From: Nocardioides sp.
GTDB taxonomy: Bacteria; Actinomycetota; Actinomycetes; Propionibacteriales; Nocardioidaceae
Reading direction: 5' to 3'
NCBI RefSeq assembly: GCF_029937575.1
Contig: NZ_JAPYPS010000018.1
Coordinates: 1-64,000, forward strand
Length of the DNA: 64,000 nucleotides
A program made the translations under genes and the position numbers. This document shows positions 45,699 to 54,749 of the stretch, piece after piece; within the stretch, counting starts at the first letter, position 1; every line of letters starts with the position of its first letter. The notes beneath the pieces are model-generated. The model did no database searches. It saw nothing but the letters and a program-made list of their open reading frames with translations, and was not told the origin of the DNA.

Positions 45699-47771
45699 TC
45701 AGAGGCTGACCGGGTCGACCTGCACCCGAACGGCATCCAGCTTGCGGCTCGCCCGCACCCGCTGCAGCTCGCCGAGGGCTCGGGCCAGCCCGGCTCCGTG
45801 CGAGCGCGGGGTGCGCAGGACGAGCCGTTCCTCGTCGTCTCCGGCGGGCACCGGACCCAGGACCTCGATGTGCGCGGGCGGCGCCAGCAAGGTCAGGACG
45901 TCGTCGAGTGCCCCCGGGTCGCCGGTGACCGTGGCGAGACGCACGGACGGCGGCAGGCGCGCCCCCTGACGCTCCTCGGAGAGCCGGCGGGCGAACCCCG
46001 GCTGGTCCCAGCGCACGAGTGCCTGCAGCGCGGGATGTGCCGGGTCACCGACTGCCAGCACGCGGCCACCGGGTCGTAGCAGGCCGACCGCGTTGCTCCA
46101 GCGGCGCAGCGCCTCCTCGTCGGCGCGGGAGTCGTCACGGGCCAGGAGCAGCCACGTGTCGAGGAGGACGACGGCGGAGTAACCGCCCTCCGCGATCGGC
46201 TCGGCGCCCGGCGTCGCGACGATGATGCCGGGACGTGTGTCGACCCGCCGTACGACGTGGTCCCCGGCCGAGGTGACGACCCGTGCCTTCGGGAACGACC
46301 TGCCGAGCTCCTCGCCCGTGCGTGCCTCACCCAGCACGGGAGCCCGCAGGCCGGCGGCTCCGCACTCGGGGCACGCCCAACCCTGCGCGTCGGTGCCGCA
46401 CCACCGGCAGGCCGGCGGGGTCGAGGCGGACGTCAGCGCGAGCGGGCCCTGGCAGGCGCGGCACGCAGCGGGCGTGCGGCAGCGCTCGCAGGCCAGGGCG
46501 AGGGCGTAGCCCGCCCGCGGCGTCTGCACCAGCACGGGACCTTCTTCGAGAGCGCCGCGCAGCAGCGCGTGCACCTCGGCCGGCATCCGGGCGCCCTGGC
46601 CTCCGGGGTCGCGCATCCGGGCCACGTCGGAGGCCCCGGTGACCTGGACGGTCGCGCGGCGACGCAGGTCGTCGCGAGGGAGAGCCAGGTCGCGCGCCCA
46701 GCCCGTGCGCACGAGGAAGTCTGCCTCGACGCTGCGGGAGAAACCGCCCACCAGCGCGGCCGCGCGCTCGCGAGCCGCCCGCATCAGCAGCACCTCGCGG
46801 GTGTGCGGGTAGGGCGCTCGGGGCTCGGCGTGGAGGTCGTCGCCGTCGTCCCAGATGGCGACGAGACCGAGCGCGTGCACGGGCGCGAAGGCCGCCGCGC
46901 GGCTGCCCACCACGATGCGCCGCGTGCCCCGCGCCACGGCCAGGAAGTCGCGGTAGCGCTGGGCAGGACCGGAGTCGGCGGTGAGCACGACGTGGTGGCC
47001 CTGACCGAGACGTGCCGTCAACGCATCGCCCACCCGAGCCGCGTCCTTGCCGTCGGGCACGCAGAGCACGGACCCCCGTCCGTGGCGCAGCGTGGACGCC
47101 GCTGCCTGTGCCAGCATCGCGGGCCAGTCGTCACCGGGCGCCGCAGCCCAGGCGGCGCGGGGCGCCCCGCCTTCCGCGAGGTGACGAAGGAAGGGGCCGG
47201 CGTGCGGATAGCGGCTCCACGCGTCGGAGGCGTCCAGACCGCTGGCACCCGCCTCCAGTGCGGGCTCCGCGGGTGATGCCTCCTTCTCGGTGGTCGCATG
47301 GCGAGGGGGTACGGCGAGCCGCAGCACGTCGGCGCGCACCCCGGCGTACCTCTCGGCGACGTCACCGGCCAAGGCGGCGATCTCCGGCGTCAGGACGCAC
47401 TCGGGGCTGACGACACGGCGAAGGGGCGCCAGGGTCCCGTGGTGGTCGCTGGTCGCTACCCGCGCGACGACGTATCCGTCGACGTCATGGCCGGCGAAGC
47501 GCACCTTGACCCGCGCGCCCGGGCGCGCGGACGGCGCCATCGTCTCCGGGACCGCGTAGTCGAAGGTCCGATCCAGGTGTGGCAGCGAGATGTCTACCAG
47601 CACCCGGGCGACCGGGTCGGTGTCCGTGATGGCGGCCTCGGCCGCCTTGCGCTCCTTGGTCGCGCGCGCCTTGGCCTGCGACTGCTTGACCGTCGAACGG
47701 ACCATGCCGGGGAGCAGCTCCGGCTGCTCGCCCGCGTCCTGGGCGCGAGCGGGGGCACGCGACTCGGTCAT
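45699..47771 (-). CDS. priA: Primosomal protein N' (PriA), actinobacterial type
   Basis: The product is 690 aa. It is a replication-restart protein with the 3'-DNA-binding domain near residues 60-150 and the zinc cysteines in CERCRTPAACRAC and CRWCGTDAQGWACPECG. The helicase motifs are eroded: no GKT/S Walker A is present (the aligned region reads CVPDGKDAARVGD), and WDDGDD stands where DEEH is expected. This is known of actinobacterial PriA, which is predicted to lack helicase activity. It lies downstream of metK, separated by a terminator and a dispersed repeat. Confidence 0.92.
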   Translation of the reverse strand: MTESRAPARAQDAGEQPELLPGMVRSTVKQSQAKARATKERKAAEAAITDTDPVARVLVDISLPHLDRTFDYAVPETMAPSARPGARVKVRFAGHDVDGYVVARVATSDHHGTLAPLRRVVSPECVLTPEIAALAGDVAERYAGVRADVLRLAVPPRHATTEKEASPAEPALEAGASGLDASDAWSRYPHAGPFLRHLAEGGAPRAAWAAAPGDDWPAMLAQAAASTLRHGRGSVLCVPDGKDAARVGDALTARLGQGHHVVLTADSGPAQRYRDFLAVARGTRRIVVGSRAAAFAPVHALGLVAIWDDGDDLHAEPRAPYPHTREVLLMRAARERAAALVGGFSRSVEADFLVRTGWARDLALPRDDLRRRATVQVTGASDVARMRDPGGQGARMPAEVHALLRGALEEGPVLVQTPRAGYALALACERCRTPAACRACQGPLALTSASTPPACRWCGTDAQGWACPECGAAGLRAPVLGEARTGEELGRSFPKARVVTSAGDHVVRRVDTRPGIIVATPGAEPIAEGGYSAVVLLDTWLLLARDDSRADEEALRRWSNAVGLLRPGGRVLAVGDPAHPALQALVRWDQPGFARRLSEERQGARLPPSVRLATVTGDPGALDDVLTLLAPPAHIEVLGPVPAGDDEERLVLRTPRSHGAGLARALGELQRVRASRKLDAVRVQVDPVSL

Positions 47772-47868
47772 GGTCGTTGTCTACCAGTCTGCGCCGACGG
47801 CGGCGGCTGAGGCCGTGCCCCGATGGCCGGACCCGGGTGGCTTCTCGGCGCGAACCCGCGCTCGGGGT

Positions 47869-47925
47869 CGATCCTTGACGGTGGGACCGGGTCGGCTACG
47901 CGCGCGGGCGCCCCACCCAGCACGG
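47869..47925. repeat. Dispersed intergenic repeat, copy 2
   Basis: This is the second copy of the element at 15240-15294. It has the same CGATCCTTGACGG left end and the same 24-nt core; five substitutions fall between them. It sits between priA and the metK terminator. Confidence 0.75.
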
Positions 47926-47942
47926 AGATCGCCGGCAGGAAC

Positions 47943-47980
47943 GACACCGAGCCGGCGCCATCAGGCACCGGCTCGGCGTC
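47943..47980 (-). terminator. metK terminator hairpin
   Basis: CCGAGCCGG (47947-47955) pairs with CCGGCTCGG (47968-47976), extended by GAC/GTC after one mismatch. It starts about 30 nt beyond the metK stop codon. Confidence 0.65.
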
Positions 47981-48008
47981 ACTCTGGGGACCACCCGGGT
48001 CCGGGAGA

Positions 48009-49211
48009 TCAGGCGCCGACGGCCGCCTTCAACGCAGCGGCACGGTCGGTCCGCTCCCAGGTGAACTCGGGCAGCTCGCGACCGAAGTGACCGTACGCCG
48101 AGGTCTTGGCGTAGATCGGACGGAGCAGGTCGAGATCGCGCAGGATCGCGGCGGGGCGCAGGTCGAAGACCTCGAGCACGGCCTTCTGGATCGCCTCGTC
48201 GGACACGATGCCGGTGCCGAAGGTCTGGACGAAGACGCCGACGGGCTGGGCCTTGCCGATGGCGTAGGCGACCTGGACCTCGCAGCGACGCGCGAGTCCG
48301 GCGGCGACGACGTTCTTGGCGACCCAGCGCATCGCGTAGGCAGCCGAGCGGTCGACCTTCGACGGGTCCTTGCCGGAGAAGGCACCGCCACCGTGGCGAG
48401 CCATGCCGCCGTAGGTGTCGACGATGATCTTGCGCCCGGTCAGGCCGGCGTCACCCATCGGCCCACCCACGACGAAGCGACCGGTCGGGTTGACCAGGAG
48501 CCGGTAGCCCTCGGAGGGCAGCTTGAAGGTCGCGAGCACCGGGTCGATGACGTGCTGCTTGATCTCGGCCTCGAGGGTGTCGAGGTCGGTCTTCTCGGAG
48601 TGCTGGGTCGACAGCACGACGGTGTCGACGCGCACGGGCACGTCGTCCTCGTCGTACTCGATGGTCACCTGGGTCTTGCCGTCGGGACGCAGGTTGGCCA
48701 TGGTGCCGTTCTTGCGAACCTCGGTGAGCTTCTCCGACAGGCGCTGCGCCATCACGATGGGCAGCGGCATGAGCACGTCGGTGTCGTCACAGGCGTAGCC
48801 GAACATCAGCCCCTGGTCGCCGGCACCGCGGGCGTCGAGCTCGTCGACCGAGGACTCCAGGCGCGCCTCGAGACCCTGGTCGACGCCGGCGGCGATGTCG
48901 ACCGACTGCCCGCCGATGGCGACCTGCACGCCACACGTGGTGCCGTCGAAGCCCTTCTCGGAGGAGTCGTAGCCGATGTCGAGGATCGCGGCACGGACCA
49001 GGTCGGCCATCGGGGCGTAGGCGTTGGTGCGCACCTCACCCGCGACGACGACGAGGCCGGTCGTCAGGAGGGTCTCGACGGCGACGCGGAGGTTCTCCTT
49101 GTCGGAGTCGTGCTCCATCAGGTAGTCGAGGATCGTGTCGCTGATCCGGTCGGCGATCTTGTCCGGGTGACCCTCGGTCACGGACTCCGAGGTGAAGAGG
49201 CGTCCAGCCAC
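48009..49211 (-). CDS. metK: S-adenosylmethionine synthase
   Basis: The product is 400 aa. Visible motifs are [28 protein letters not shown] (ATP-binding), [20 protein letters not shown] and the TRPDGKTQ-like [10 protein letters not shown]. It makes SAM from ATP and methionine. The start is a GTG; no strong ribosome-binding site is visible upstream. The adjacent coaBC gene lies 180 nt upstream. I saw no SAM-riboswitch pattern in that gap. Confidence 0.96.
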   Translation of the reverse strand: MAGRLFTSESVTEGHPDKIADRISDTILDYLMEHDSDKENLRVAVETLLTTGLVVVAGEVRTNAYAPMADLVRAAILDIGYDSSEKGFDGTTCGVQVAIGGQSVDIAAGVDQGLEARLESSVDELDARGAGDQGLMFGYACDDTDVLMPLPIVMAQRLSEKLTEVRKNGTMANLRPDGKTQVTIEYDEDDVPVRVDTVVLSTQHSEKTDLDTLEAEIKQHVIDPVLATFKLPSEGYRLLVNPTGRFVVGGPMGDAGLTGRKIIVDTYGGMARHGGGAFSGKDPSKVDRSAAYAMRWVAKNVVAAGLARRCEVQVAYAIGKAQPVGVFVQTFGTGIVSDEAIQKAVLEVFDLRPAAILRDLDLLRPIYAKTSAYGHFGRELPEFTWERTDRAAALKAAVGA

Positions 49212-49391
49212 AGTGGTTCTCGCTCTCGATCGAACTGGGGTGTCCCAGCAGTGCAGATGACGTTCCGGTCGGCCGCGCTGGCCCCGCCAGGCGCCGTTGC
49301 CCTGGGCGGATCAGTCTAGGCGGGTCCCAGCATGCAAGATCGGCGTCTCAGGCACCGAATCCTCGCGTGCCTCGTCCCGTCGGCCGACGCC

Positions 49392-50669
49392 TCAGACCAG
49401 ACGGCGCGCCACCTCGTCCCAGATCACGTGCGCCAGGGCCGACTTCGATCCGAGAGGTACGTCGGTGTGCGCGCCGTCGGCGCCGAGCACGACGGCCTCG
49501 TTGTCGGGACTGCCGAAGACCGCTCCCCCGCTGACATCGTTGACCACCAGCAGGTCGCAGCCCTTGCGGGCGAGCTTGGCACGCGCCAGGTCCAGGACCG
49601 ATCCGGTGTCGTCGCCCGTCTCGGCGGCGAAGCCGACGATGACGCTGCCGGCTCTGGCGCGGGTCGTGGAGATCTCGCGCAGGATGTCGTCGTTCTGGAT
49701 GAGGGTGATCGTCGGAGCCGATCCGTCGGCCGCCTTCTTGATCTTCGCGTCGCTGACCTGCGTCGGACGGAAGTCGGCGGGGGCTGCGGCCATCACCACG
49801 GCGTCGGCCGACGCCGTGGCCTCGACCACCGCGCCGCGGAGCTCGGCGGTCGTCTCGACCCGCACCAGGCGCACGCCGGCCGGCGTCGGGAGGCTGACGT
49901 TGGCGGCCACGAGCGTCACCTCGGCGCCACGGGCGGCCGCGGTCCGGGCAAGGGCGTAGCCCTGCAGGCCGGAGGACCGATTGCCGAGGAAGCGCACCGG
50001 GTCGAGGTACTCGCGGGTGCCTCCGGCGGAGACGACCACGTGGCGTCCGGCGAGGTCGGGCATCGAGGACTCCGACGAGTCTGCGTCCCCCACCCGCCCG
50101 CGGGCGAGGATCTCCGTGCAGGCCTCGAAGAGCGCCTCCGGGTCGGGGAGCCGACCCTTGCCGGTGTCCTTGCCGGTCAGCCGGCCCTCGTCGGGCTCGA
50201 TGACGACGGCCCCGCGCGAGCGCAGGGTGGCGACGTTGGCGCGGGTGGCGGCGTGCTCCCACATCTCGGTGTGCATCGCCGGGGCGAAGACCACCGGGCA
50301 GCGCGCGGTGAGCAACGTGTTGGTCAGCAGGTCGTCGGCCAGGCCGTGGGCGGCCTTGGCCATCAGGTCGGCGGTCGCGGGGGCCACGACCACGAGGTCG
50401 GCGCCCTGCCCGATCCGGACGTGGGGCACCTCGTGGACCGAGGTCCACACGTCGGCCGCCACCGGCTTGCCCGACAGAGCCGACCAGGTCGGGGCCCCGA
50501 CGAACTCGAGGGCGGAGGCCGTGGGCACGACGGTCACGTCGTGGCCGGACTCGCTCAACCGCCGGAGCAGCTCGCAGGCCTTGTAGGCCGCGATGCCGCC
50601 GGCGACCCCTAGGACGACCGAAGGCCGGGCCCCCGTGGGGGACCCGGCCGTGGTGCTGTCGATGCTCAG
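49392..50669 (-). CDS. coaBC: Bifunctional PPC decarboxylase / PPC synthase, probable CTG start
   Basis: The product is 425 aa if translation starts at the CTG at 50669; mycobacterial CoaBC is about 418 aa. The conserved N-terminus VVLGVAGGIAAYKACELLRR has no ATG, GTG or TTG upstream of it in frame; the first TTG (50558) would cut off that segment. PAMHTEMW marks the CoaC flavoprotein, and KIKKAADGSAPTI the CoaB CTP domain. The enzyme makes 4'-phosphopantetheine precursors for CoA. The start codon lies 14 nt after the rpoZ stop, and a GC-rich hairpin falls within its first codons. Confidence 0.85.
   Translation of the reverse strand: MSIDSTTAGSPTGARPSVVLGVAGGIAAYKACELLRRLSESGHDVTVVPTASALEFVGAPTWSALSGKPVAADVWTSVHEVPHVRIGQGADLVVVAPATADLMAKAAHGLADDLLTNTLLTARCPVVFAPAMHTEMWEHAATRANVATLRSRGAVVIEPDEGRLTGKDTGKGRLPDPEALFEACTEILARGRVGDADSSESSMPDLAGRHVVVSAGGTREYLDPVRFLGNRSSGLQGYALARTAAARGAEVTLVAANVSLPTPAGVRLVRVETTAELRGAVVEATASADAVVMAAAPADFRPTQVSDAKIKKAADGSAPTITLIQNDDILREISTTRARAGSVIVGFAAETGDDTGSVLDLARAKLARKGCDLLVVNDVSGGAVFGSPDNEAVVLGADGAHTDVPLGSKSALAHVIWDEVARRLV
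50623..50649. terminator. GC-rich hairpin at the 5' end of coaBC
   Basis: GGCCGGGCCCCC pairs with GGGGGACCCGGCC around GT with one bulge. It follows rpoZ and overlaps the first codons of the inferred coaBC frame, so it may attenuate transcription or limit coaBC translation. Confidence 0.6.
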
Positions 50670-50682
50670 CTGAGAACTCGTG

Positions 50683-51015
50683 TCACTCGGCCACGTTGGC
50701 AGCGGCGTCGAGGGCGGCCTGCTTGGCAGCGGCCTCCTCGGCGGCGAGCTCGGCCGGGTCGACGTCCTCGCAGGTCAGCTTGTCGTCGTTGATCTCTCGC
50801 AGCGCGATGGAGAGGGGCTTCTCCTGGACGTGCGTGTCGACCAGCGGGCCGACGTACTCGAGCAGGCCCTCACCCAACTGGGAGTAGTAGGCGTTGATCT
50901 GGCGCGCACGCTTGGCGCTGTAGAGCACCAGCTTGTACTTGCTGTCGGTCTTGGTGAGCAGGTCGTCGATCGACGGGTTGGTCACGCCTTCGGCGGCAAT
51001 GTTGGGCGCAGACAC
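50683..51015 (-). CDS. rpoZ: RNA polymerase omega subunit
   Basis: The product is 110 aa. [31 protein letters not shown] covers the conserved omega core in parts, followed by an Ala-rich acidic tail typical of actinobacteria. It helps assemble RNA polymerase. The start is a GTG. It stands between gmk and coaBC, the usual order. Confidence 0.95.
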   Translation of the reverse strand: MSAPNIAAEGVTNPSIDDLLTKTDSKYKLVLYSAKRARQINAYYSQLGEGLLEYVGPLVDTHVQEKPLSIALREINDDKLTCEDVDPAELAAEEAAAKQAALDAAANVAE

Positions 51016-51064
51016 GCGTCAGCCTCACTGGTTCGTTGAATGATTCGTCCGGACCCGAGTGGGT

Positions 51065-51685
51065 TCACGGATGGGGCGGGACGCCGGGATGACCGGAGCC
51101 CGTCATCAAGGCTACCAACTCGTCGGCTGCATCGTGAACTTCGTGGTTGACGATCGTCACGTCGAACTCGCTCTCGGCCGCCAGCTCCTCGCGTGCGGTG
51201 TCGAGACGGCGCTCGCGCTCGGCGTCGGTCTCGGTGCCACGCCCGACCAGCCTGCGGACGAGCTCGTCCCACGACGGGGGCTTGAGGAAGACGAAGACGG
51301 CCTCGGGCATGGTGGCGCGCACCTGGCGGGCGCCCTGGAGGTCGATCTCCAGCATCGAGGGTCGTCCGGCCGCCAGGGACTCCTCGACCGGTCCCCGGGG
51401 CGTGCCGTAGCGGGCCGCTCGGTGGACCACGGCCCACTCGAGGAGGTCACCGTCGGCGATCATCGCGTCGAAGGTCGCGTCGTCGACGAAGTGGTAGTGC
51501 ACGCCGTCGACCTCGCCGGGACGAGGCGCACGCGTCGTCGCGGAGACGGAGAGCCAGACCTCGGGGTGCCGCTCGCGCACGGCGGTCGCCACCGTGCCCT
51601 TGCCGACCGCGGTGGGTCCGGCGAGGACGACCAGTCGGCGAAAGCCGCTCTGCTCCCCCACGGGCCGGCCGGGGTCGTGGGTCAC
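51065..51685 (-). CDS. gmk: Guanylate kinase
   Basis: The product is 206 aa. The P-loop is [16 protein letters not shown] binding is in [20 protein letters not shown], and the lid follows [14 protein letters not shown]. It converts GMP to GDP. The GTG start overlaps the stop of the integration-host-factor gene by 4 nt. Confidence 0.95.
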   Translation of the reverse strand: MTHDPGRPVGEQSGFRRLVVLAGPTAVGKGTVATAVRERHPEVWLSVSATTRAPRPGEVDGVHYHFVDDATFDAMIADGDLLEWAVVHRAARYGTPRGPVEESLAAGRPSMLEIDLQGARQVRATMPEAVFVFLKPPSWDELVRRLVGRGTETDAERERRLDTAREELAAESEFDVTIVNHEVHDAADELVALMTGSGHPGVPPHP

Positions 51686-52005
51686 GAGTTGTCGGGCGCG
51701 AACTCGCGCTCGAGCGCGGCGATCTGCTTGGTGCCCAGGCCACGCACACGCCGCGACTCGGCGATGCCCAGCCGCTCCATGACCTGCCGGGCGCGGACCT
51801 TGCCGAGCCCGGGCAGCGACTGGAGCAGGTCGACCACGCGCATCTTGCCGATGACCTCGTTGGCCTGGCCCTCGGCGATCACGTCGCTGATGGAGGCCCC
51901 GGAGTTCTTGAGCCGGTTCTTCACCTCGGCCCGCTCGCGTCGGGAGGCCGCAGCCTTCTGCAACGCCGCCTGGCGCTGTTCGGGGGTCAGCGGGGGCAAA
52001 GCCAC
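51682..52005 (-). CDS. mihF: Actinobacterial integration host factor (mIHF/sIHF)
   Basis: The product is 107 aa, a nucleoid-associated DNA-binding protein. It matches sIHF/mIHF strongly: [36 protein letters not shown] and the helix-hairpin [20 protein letters not shown] chose the GTG at 52005, with GAAGGA upstream; a longer frame has no homology. A -10-like TAGATT (minus strand, 52067-52072) lies about 60 nt upstream. The order mihF-gmk-rpoZ is conserved. Confidence 0.95.
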   Translation of the reverse strand: MALPPLTPEQRQAALQKAAASRRERAEVKNRLKNSGASISDVIAEGQANEVIGKMRVVDLLQSLPGLGKVRARQVMERLGIAESRRVRGLGTKQIAALEREFAPDNS

Positions 52006-52129
52006 GTGGGGTCCTTCGTATCTGACTGCATCGGTCCAGGCGGCGGGAGCGTGCCGCTGAGAGGCCAATCTAGTCAGATGACGCAGCACGCGGCAACGCC
52101 GGTCTGCTCCCGCCGGGTCGAAGCCGCCG

Positions 52130-52609
52130 TCACAGGCTCAAGGGCGTCTTGCAGACATCGCGGGACTGCTGCTGCACCGCGTCCAGCGCAGTGCGCATCG
52201 CTTCCGTGACCAGGCCCGAGGCGGCCGCCCTGATCGCGGCCGCGTCCTCGCCCGACAGATCCTCGAGGGGCTGGGCCGGGTCGTACGTCGTCGCGTCGAC
52301 GTCCGCCGCCTCGAGGGCGTCGTCGAGCACGGTGAGCCGCTGGACCACCACCGCCCACTCGTCGGCGATGTCGTCGGGCGACTTCTCCTGCAGCGCCCGG
52401 AAGCTCGGCAACGCCTGGAGCAGTCCTCGCGTGGGTCCCGCCGCGGCTGCCTCGGTCAAGGGCCGCTGCTGGTCGGCGACCTCGTCGCAGTATCGGGCGA
52501 AGGGATCGTCGTCACCGCAGCCGGCGAGACCCACGCCCAGCACCACCGTGAGGACAGCCGCGGTCCACCCCCTGCGACGTCGGCGGCCCCTGCCGCTGCC
52601 TGCGCTCAC
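52130..52609 (-). CDS. Small putative lipoprotein
   Basis: The product is 159 aa. A basic N-terminus (RGRRRRRGW) and hydrophobic stretch end in LAGC (Cys31), a lipobox. The mature domain is helical with paired cysteines (RYCDEVADQ and DVCKTP) that may form a disulfide. Its GTG overlaps the pyrF stop by 3 nt, so it is translated with pyrF. The function is unknown. Confidence 0.75.
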   Translation of the reverse strand: MSAGSGRGRRRRRGWTAAVLTVVLGVGLAGCGDDDPFARYCDEVADQQRPLTEAAAAGPTRGLLQALPSFRALQEKSPDDIADEWAVVVQRLTVLDDALEAADVDATTYDPAQPLEDLSGEDAAAIRAAASGLVTEAMRTALDAVQQQSRDVCKTPLSL

Positions 52610-53439
52610 CCGAGGCCGACCAACGCGTCGTTGGCACGTCGTACGGCGTCCCGCATGGCGACCGCGCCGGGGCCGGCGCGCAGCACCTCGCGCGAGGAGC
52701 TGGCGGTGACGTTGCCGGCCGCCGCACCGAAGATCCGCCGGATGTCGGCGGCCGTGCCACCCTGGGCCCCGAAGCCGGGGGCCAGGATCGGTCCGTTGAA
52801 GCCGAAGGAGACGGTCCGCTCGTCGATCCTGTCGTCGATGGTGGCACCGACCACGGCGCCGAACGAGCCGAGCGGGGTGGCGTCGTCGTTGAGCGCGCGC
52901 AGGTGCTCCAGCATCCGCTCCCCCACGCTCTGGTCGGGCGCGACCGAGGCGTGCTGCACCTCGGGCCCCTCCTTGTTGGAGGTCAGCGCCAGCACGAAGA
53001 GCCCGGCGTCGTGGCGTCGCGCGGCGTCGACGAAGGGCGAGAGCGACCCGAACCCGAGGTAGGGGCTGACCGTGATCGCGTCGGCGGCCAGCGGGCTGGC
53101 GGGATCGAGGTAGGCGTCGGCGTAGGCCTGCGAGGTCGAGCCGATGTCGCCGCGCTTCACGTCGAGCAGGACCAGCGCCCCGGCCGCGCGCGAGGCCTCG
53201 ATGACCTGCTCGAGCACCGCGACGCCGCGCGAGCCGAACCGTTCGTAGAAGGCCGACTGCGGCTTGACGACCGAGCACAGGGGGGCGACGGCGTCGACGA
53301 CGCTGAGCGCGAAGCGCTCCAGGCCTGCCACGTCGTCGGTCAGGCCCCAGTCGTGCAGCAGGGCGGCGTGCGGGTCGATCCCGACGCAGAAGGGACCACG
53401 CGCGTCCAACGCGGCGCGGAAGCGCGCGCCGAAGTTCAC
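52606..53439 (-). CDS. pyrF: Orotidine 5'-phosphate decarboxylase
   Basis: The product is 277 aa, type 2 OMP decarboxylase, the last step to UMP. The catalytic Lys/Asp motif is LLDVKRGDIGSTSQAYA; NGPILAPGFGAQGG forms the phosphate site. The start is a GTG with GGAGGT 6 nt upstream; this Shine-Dalgarno sits at the edge of an intergenic repeat. Separation from pyrD by a lactate-monooxygenase-like gene is unusual. Confidence 0.95.
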   Translation of the reverse strand: MNFGARFRAALDARGPFCVGIDPHAALLHDWGLTDDVAGLERFALSVVDAVAPLCSVVKPQSAFYERFGSRGVAVLEQVIEASRAAGALVLLDVKRGDIGSTSQAYADAYLDPASPLAADAITVSPYLGFGSLSPFVDAARRHDAGLFVLALTSNKEGPEVQHASVAPDQSVGERMLEHLRALNDDATPLGSFGAVVGATIDDRIDERTVSFGFNGPILAPGFGAQGGTAADIRRIFGAAAGNVTASSSREVLRAGPGAVAMRDAVRRANDALVGLG

Positions 53440-53536
53440 GGTGCCACCTCCGAGCCGACGAGGGAGTGGATCACGCCGGGAGGTTGAGTAGCCGCGCGAG
53501 CGACGCAGGAGCTCGCGACCGGCCTATCGAAACCCA
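53440..53536. repeat. GGTTGAGTAG...TATCGAAACC-type intergenic repeat
   Basis: GGTTGAGTAG (53482-53491) through CTATCGAAACCC (about 53524-53535) is one copy of a palindromic repeat family that I recall as common between genes of Nocardioides and relatives. It fills the gap between pyrF and the lactate-monooxygenase-like gene. Confidence 0.7.
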
Positions 53537-54709
53537 TTACGGCACCTCCACCAGAGCGTCGGACGTGAGGTCGCAGCGCCGTGGGTAGCCGTCGACGGCC
53601 ATGATCAGGTCGGTCTCGGCCTGCAGGGAGCGCAGCACGTGCGTGGCTCCGGGGACCCCGCCCAGCGCCAGTCCGTAGACGTAGGGGCGCCCGATCGCCA
53701 CGGTGGTCGCGCCGAGGGCGAGCGCCTTGACGACGTCGGCGCCGGTGCGGACACCGGAGTCGAAGACGACCGGAGCCTCGCTCCTGTCGGGGTGGGCGCG
53801 CACCGCCTCGACCACGCCGGGTAGCCAGTCGATCGCCGCGCCGCCGCCGTTGGCCTGGCGACCGCCGTGGTTGGAGACGTAGATGCCGTCGACACCCTCG
53901 TCGAGCGCGCGCCGGGCGTCGTCGGGGTGACAGATCCCCTTGAGGACCAGGGGCAGGTCGGTCAGCGACCGGAGCCACGCCAGGTCGTCCCACGACAGGG
54001 GGTTGCCGAACGTGCCGACCCACGTCATCACGGTCGTGCCGAGGTCCGGGTCCGGCCCGGTCATCTCGGCGAAGACCGGGTCGGAGGTGTAGTTGGCCAA
54101 CGCCTTGCCGCGCAGCTGCGGGAAGTTGCCGCTCGCCAGGTCACGCGGGCGCCAGCCCGGCACCCAGGTGTCGAGGGTGACCACGATGGCGTCGTACCCG
54201 GCCTCCTCGGCCCGCGAGACCAGGCTGGCGGCGAGCTCGCGGTTCTTCGGCGTGTAGAGTTGGAACCACAGCGGCGCGTCGCCGCGAGCCGCGGCTACGT
54301 CCTCGAGCGGGTCGCTCATCAGCGTCGAGCCGATGAAGGGCACACCGGTGGCGGCCGACACCTCGGCCCCGTGGACGTCCCCGTGCTGGTCCGGCGTGAC
54401 CAGGCCGAGCACCCCCACCGGCGCCATCATCAGGGGGCTGGGCACCGTGGTGCCGAAGAGCTCGACCGAGAGGTCGCGCTCGACGGAGGCGCGCAGCATC
54501 CGAGGCACGAGTGCCCACCGGTCGAACGCCGTCGCGTTGGCGCGCTGGGTCGACTCCGTGCCGCTGCCGCCGGCCACGTAGGTGCGCAGCTCGGGCGGCA
54601 ACGCCGCCAGGGCGTCGGCCTCGAGCTCGGCGTAGGTGAACGGGTGCTGGGGCAGGTTGCCGCCGAGCGCGCCCAGGTAGAGCTCGATCTGGTAGTCGCC
54701 GAACGTCAC
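53537..54709 (-). CDS. Lactate 2-monooxygenase-like FMN enzyme
   Basis: The product is 390 aa, an FMN-dependent alpha-hydroxy-acid dehydrogenase of the lactate monooxygenase subgroup. Evidence is VAGGSGTESTQRANATAFDRW, LMMAPVGVLGLV, WFQLYTPKNRELA, the catalytic His in VSNHGGRQ, and DSGVRTGADVVKALALGA. It oxidises an L-2-hydroxy acid; lactate is likely but not certain. I chose the GTG at 54709 because GGAGGT lies 6 nt upstream. It stands inside the pyrimidine cluster, flanked by related repeat sequences on both sides, which may mean later insertion. Confidence 0.88.
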   Translation of the reverse strand: MTFGDYQIELYLGALGGNLPQHPFTYAELEADALAALPPELRTYVAGGSGTESTQRANATAFDRWALVPRMLRASVERDLSVELFGTTVPSPLMMAPVGVLGLVTPDQHGDVHGAEVSAATGVPFIGSTLMSDPLEDVAAARGDAPLWFQLYTPKNRELAASLVSRAEEAGYDAIVVTLDTWVPGWRPRDLASGNFPQLRGKALANYTSDPVFAEMTGPDPDLGTTVMTWVGTFGNPLSWDDLAWLRSLTDLPLVLKGICHPDDARRALDEGVDGIYVSNHGGRQANGGGAAIDWLPGVVEAVRAHPDRSEAPVVFDSGVRTGADVVKALALGATTVAIGRPYVYGLALGGVPGATHVLRSLQAETDLIMAVDGYPRRCDLTSDALVEVP

Positions 54710-54710
54710 C

Positions 54711-54749
54711 GCGCCACCTCCGAGCTCGCGACCGACCTCTCGCAACCCA
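54711..54749. repeat. Short copy of the pyrF-upstream repeat ends
   Basis: GAGCTCGCGACCG and AACCCAT match the left portion of the repeat at 53510-53536 with four differences in about 30 nt. CCACCTCCGAG, which carries the Shine-Dalgarno of the next gene, also recurs at 53445-53455. It follows the pyrD stop directly. Confidence 0.6.

Noticed and set aside
49212..49391. A possible SAM riboswitch upstream of metK
   Set aside because: I could not find the conserved core or paired arms of any SAM riboswitch class in this gap.
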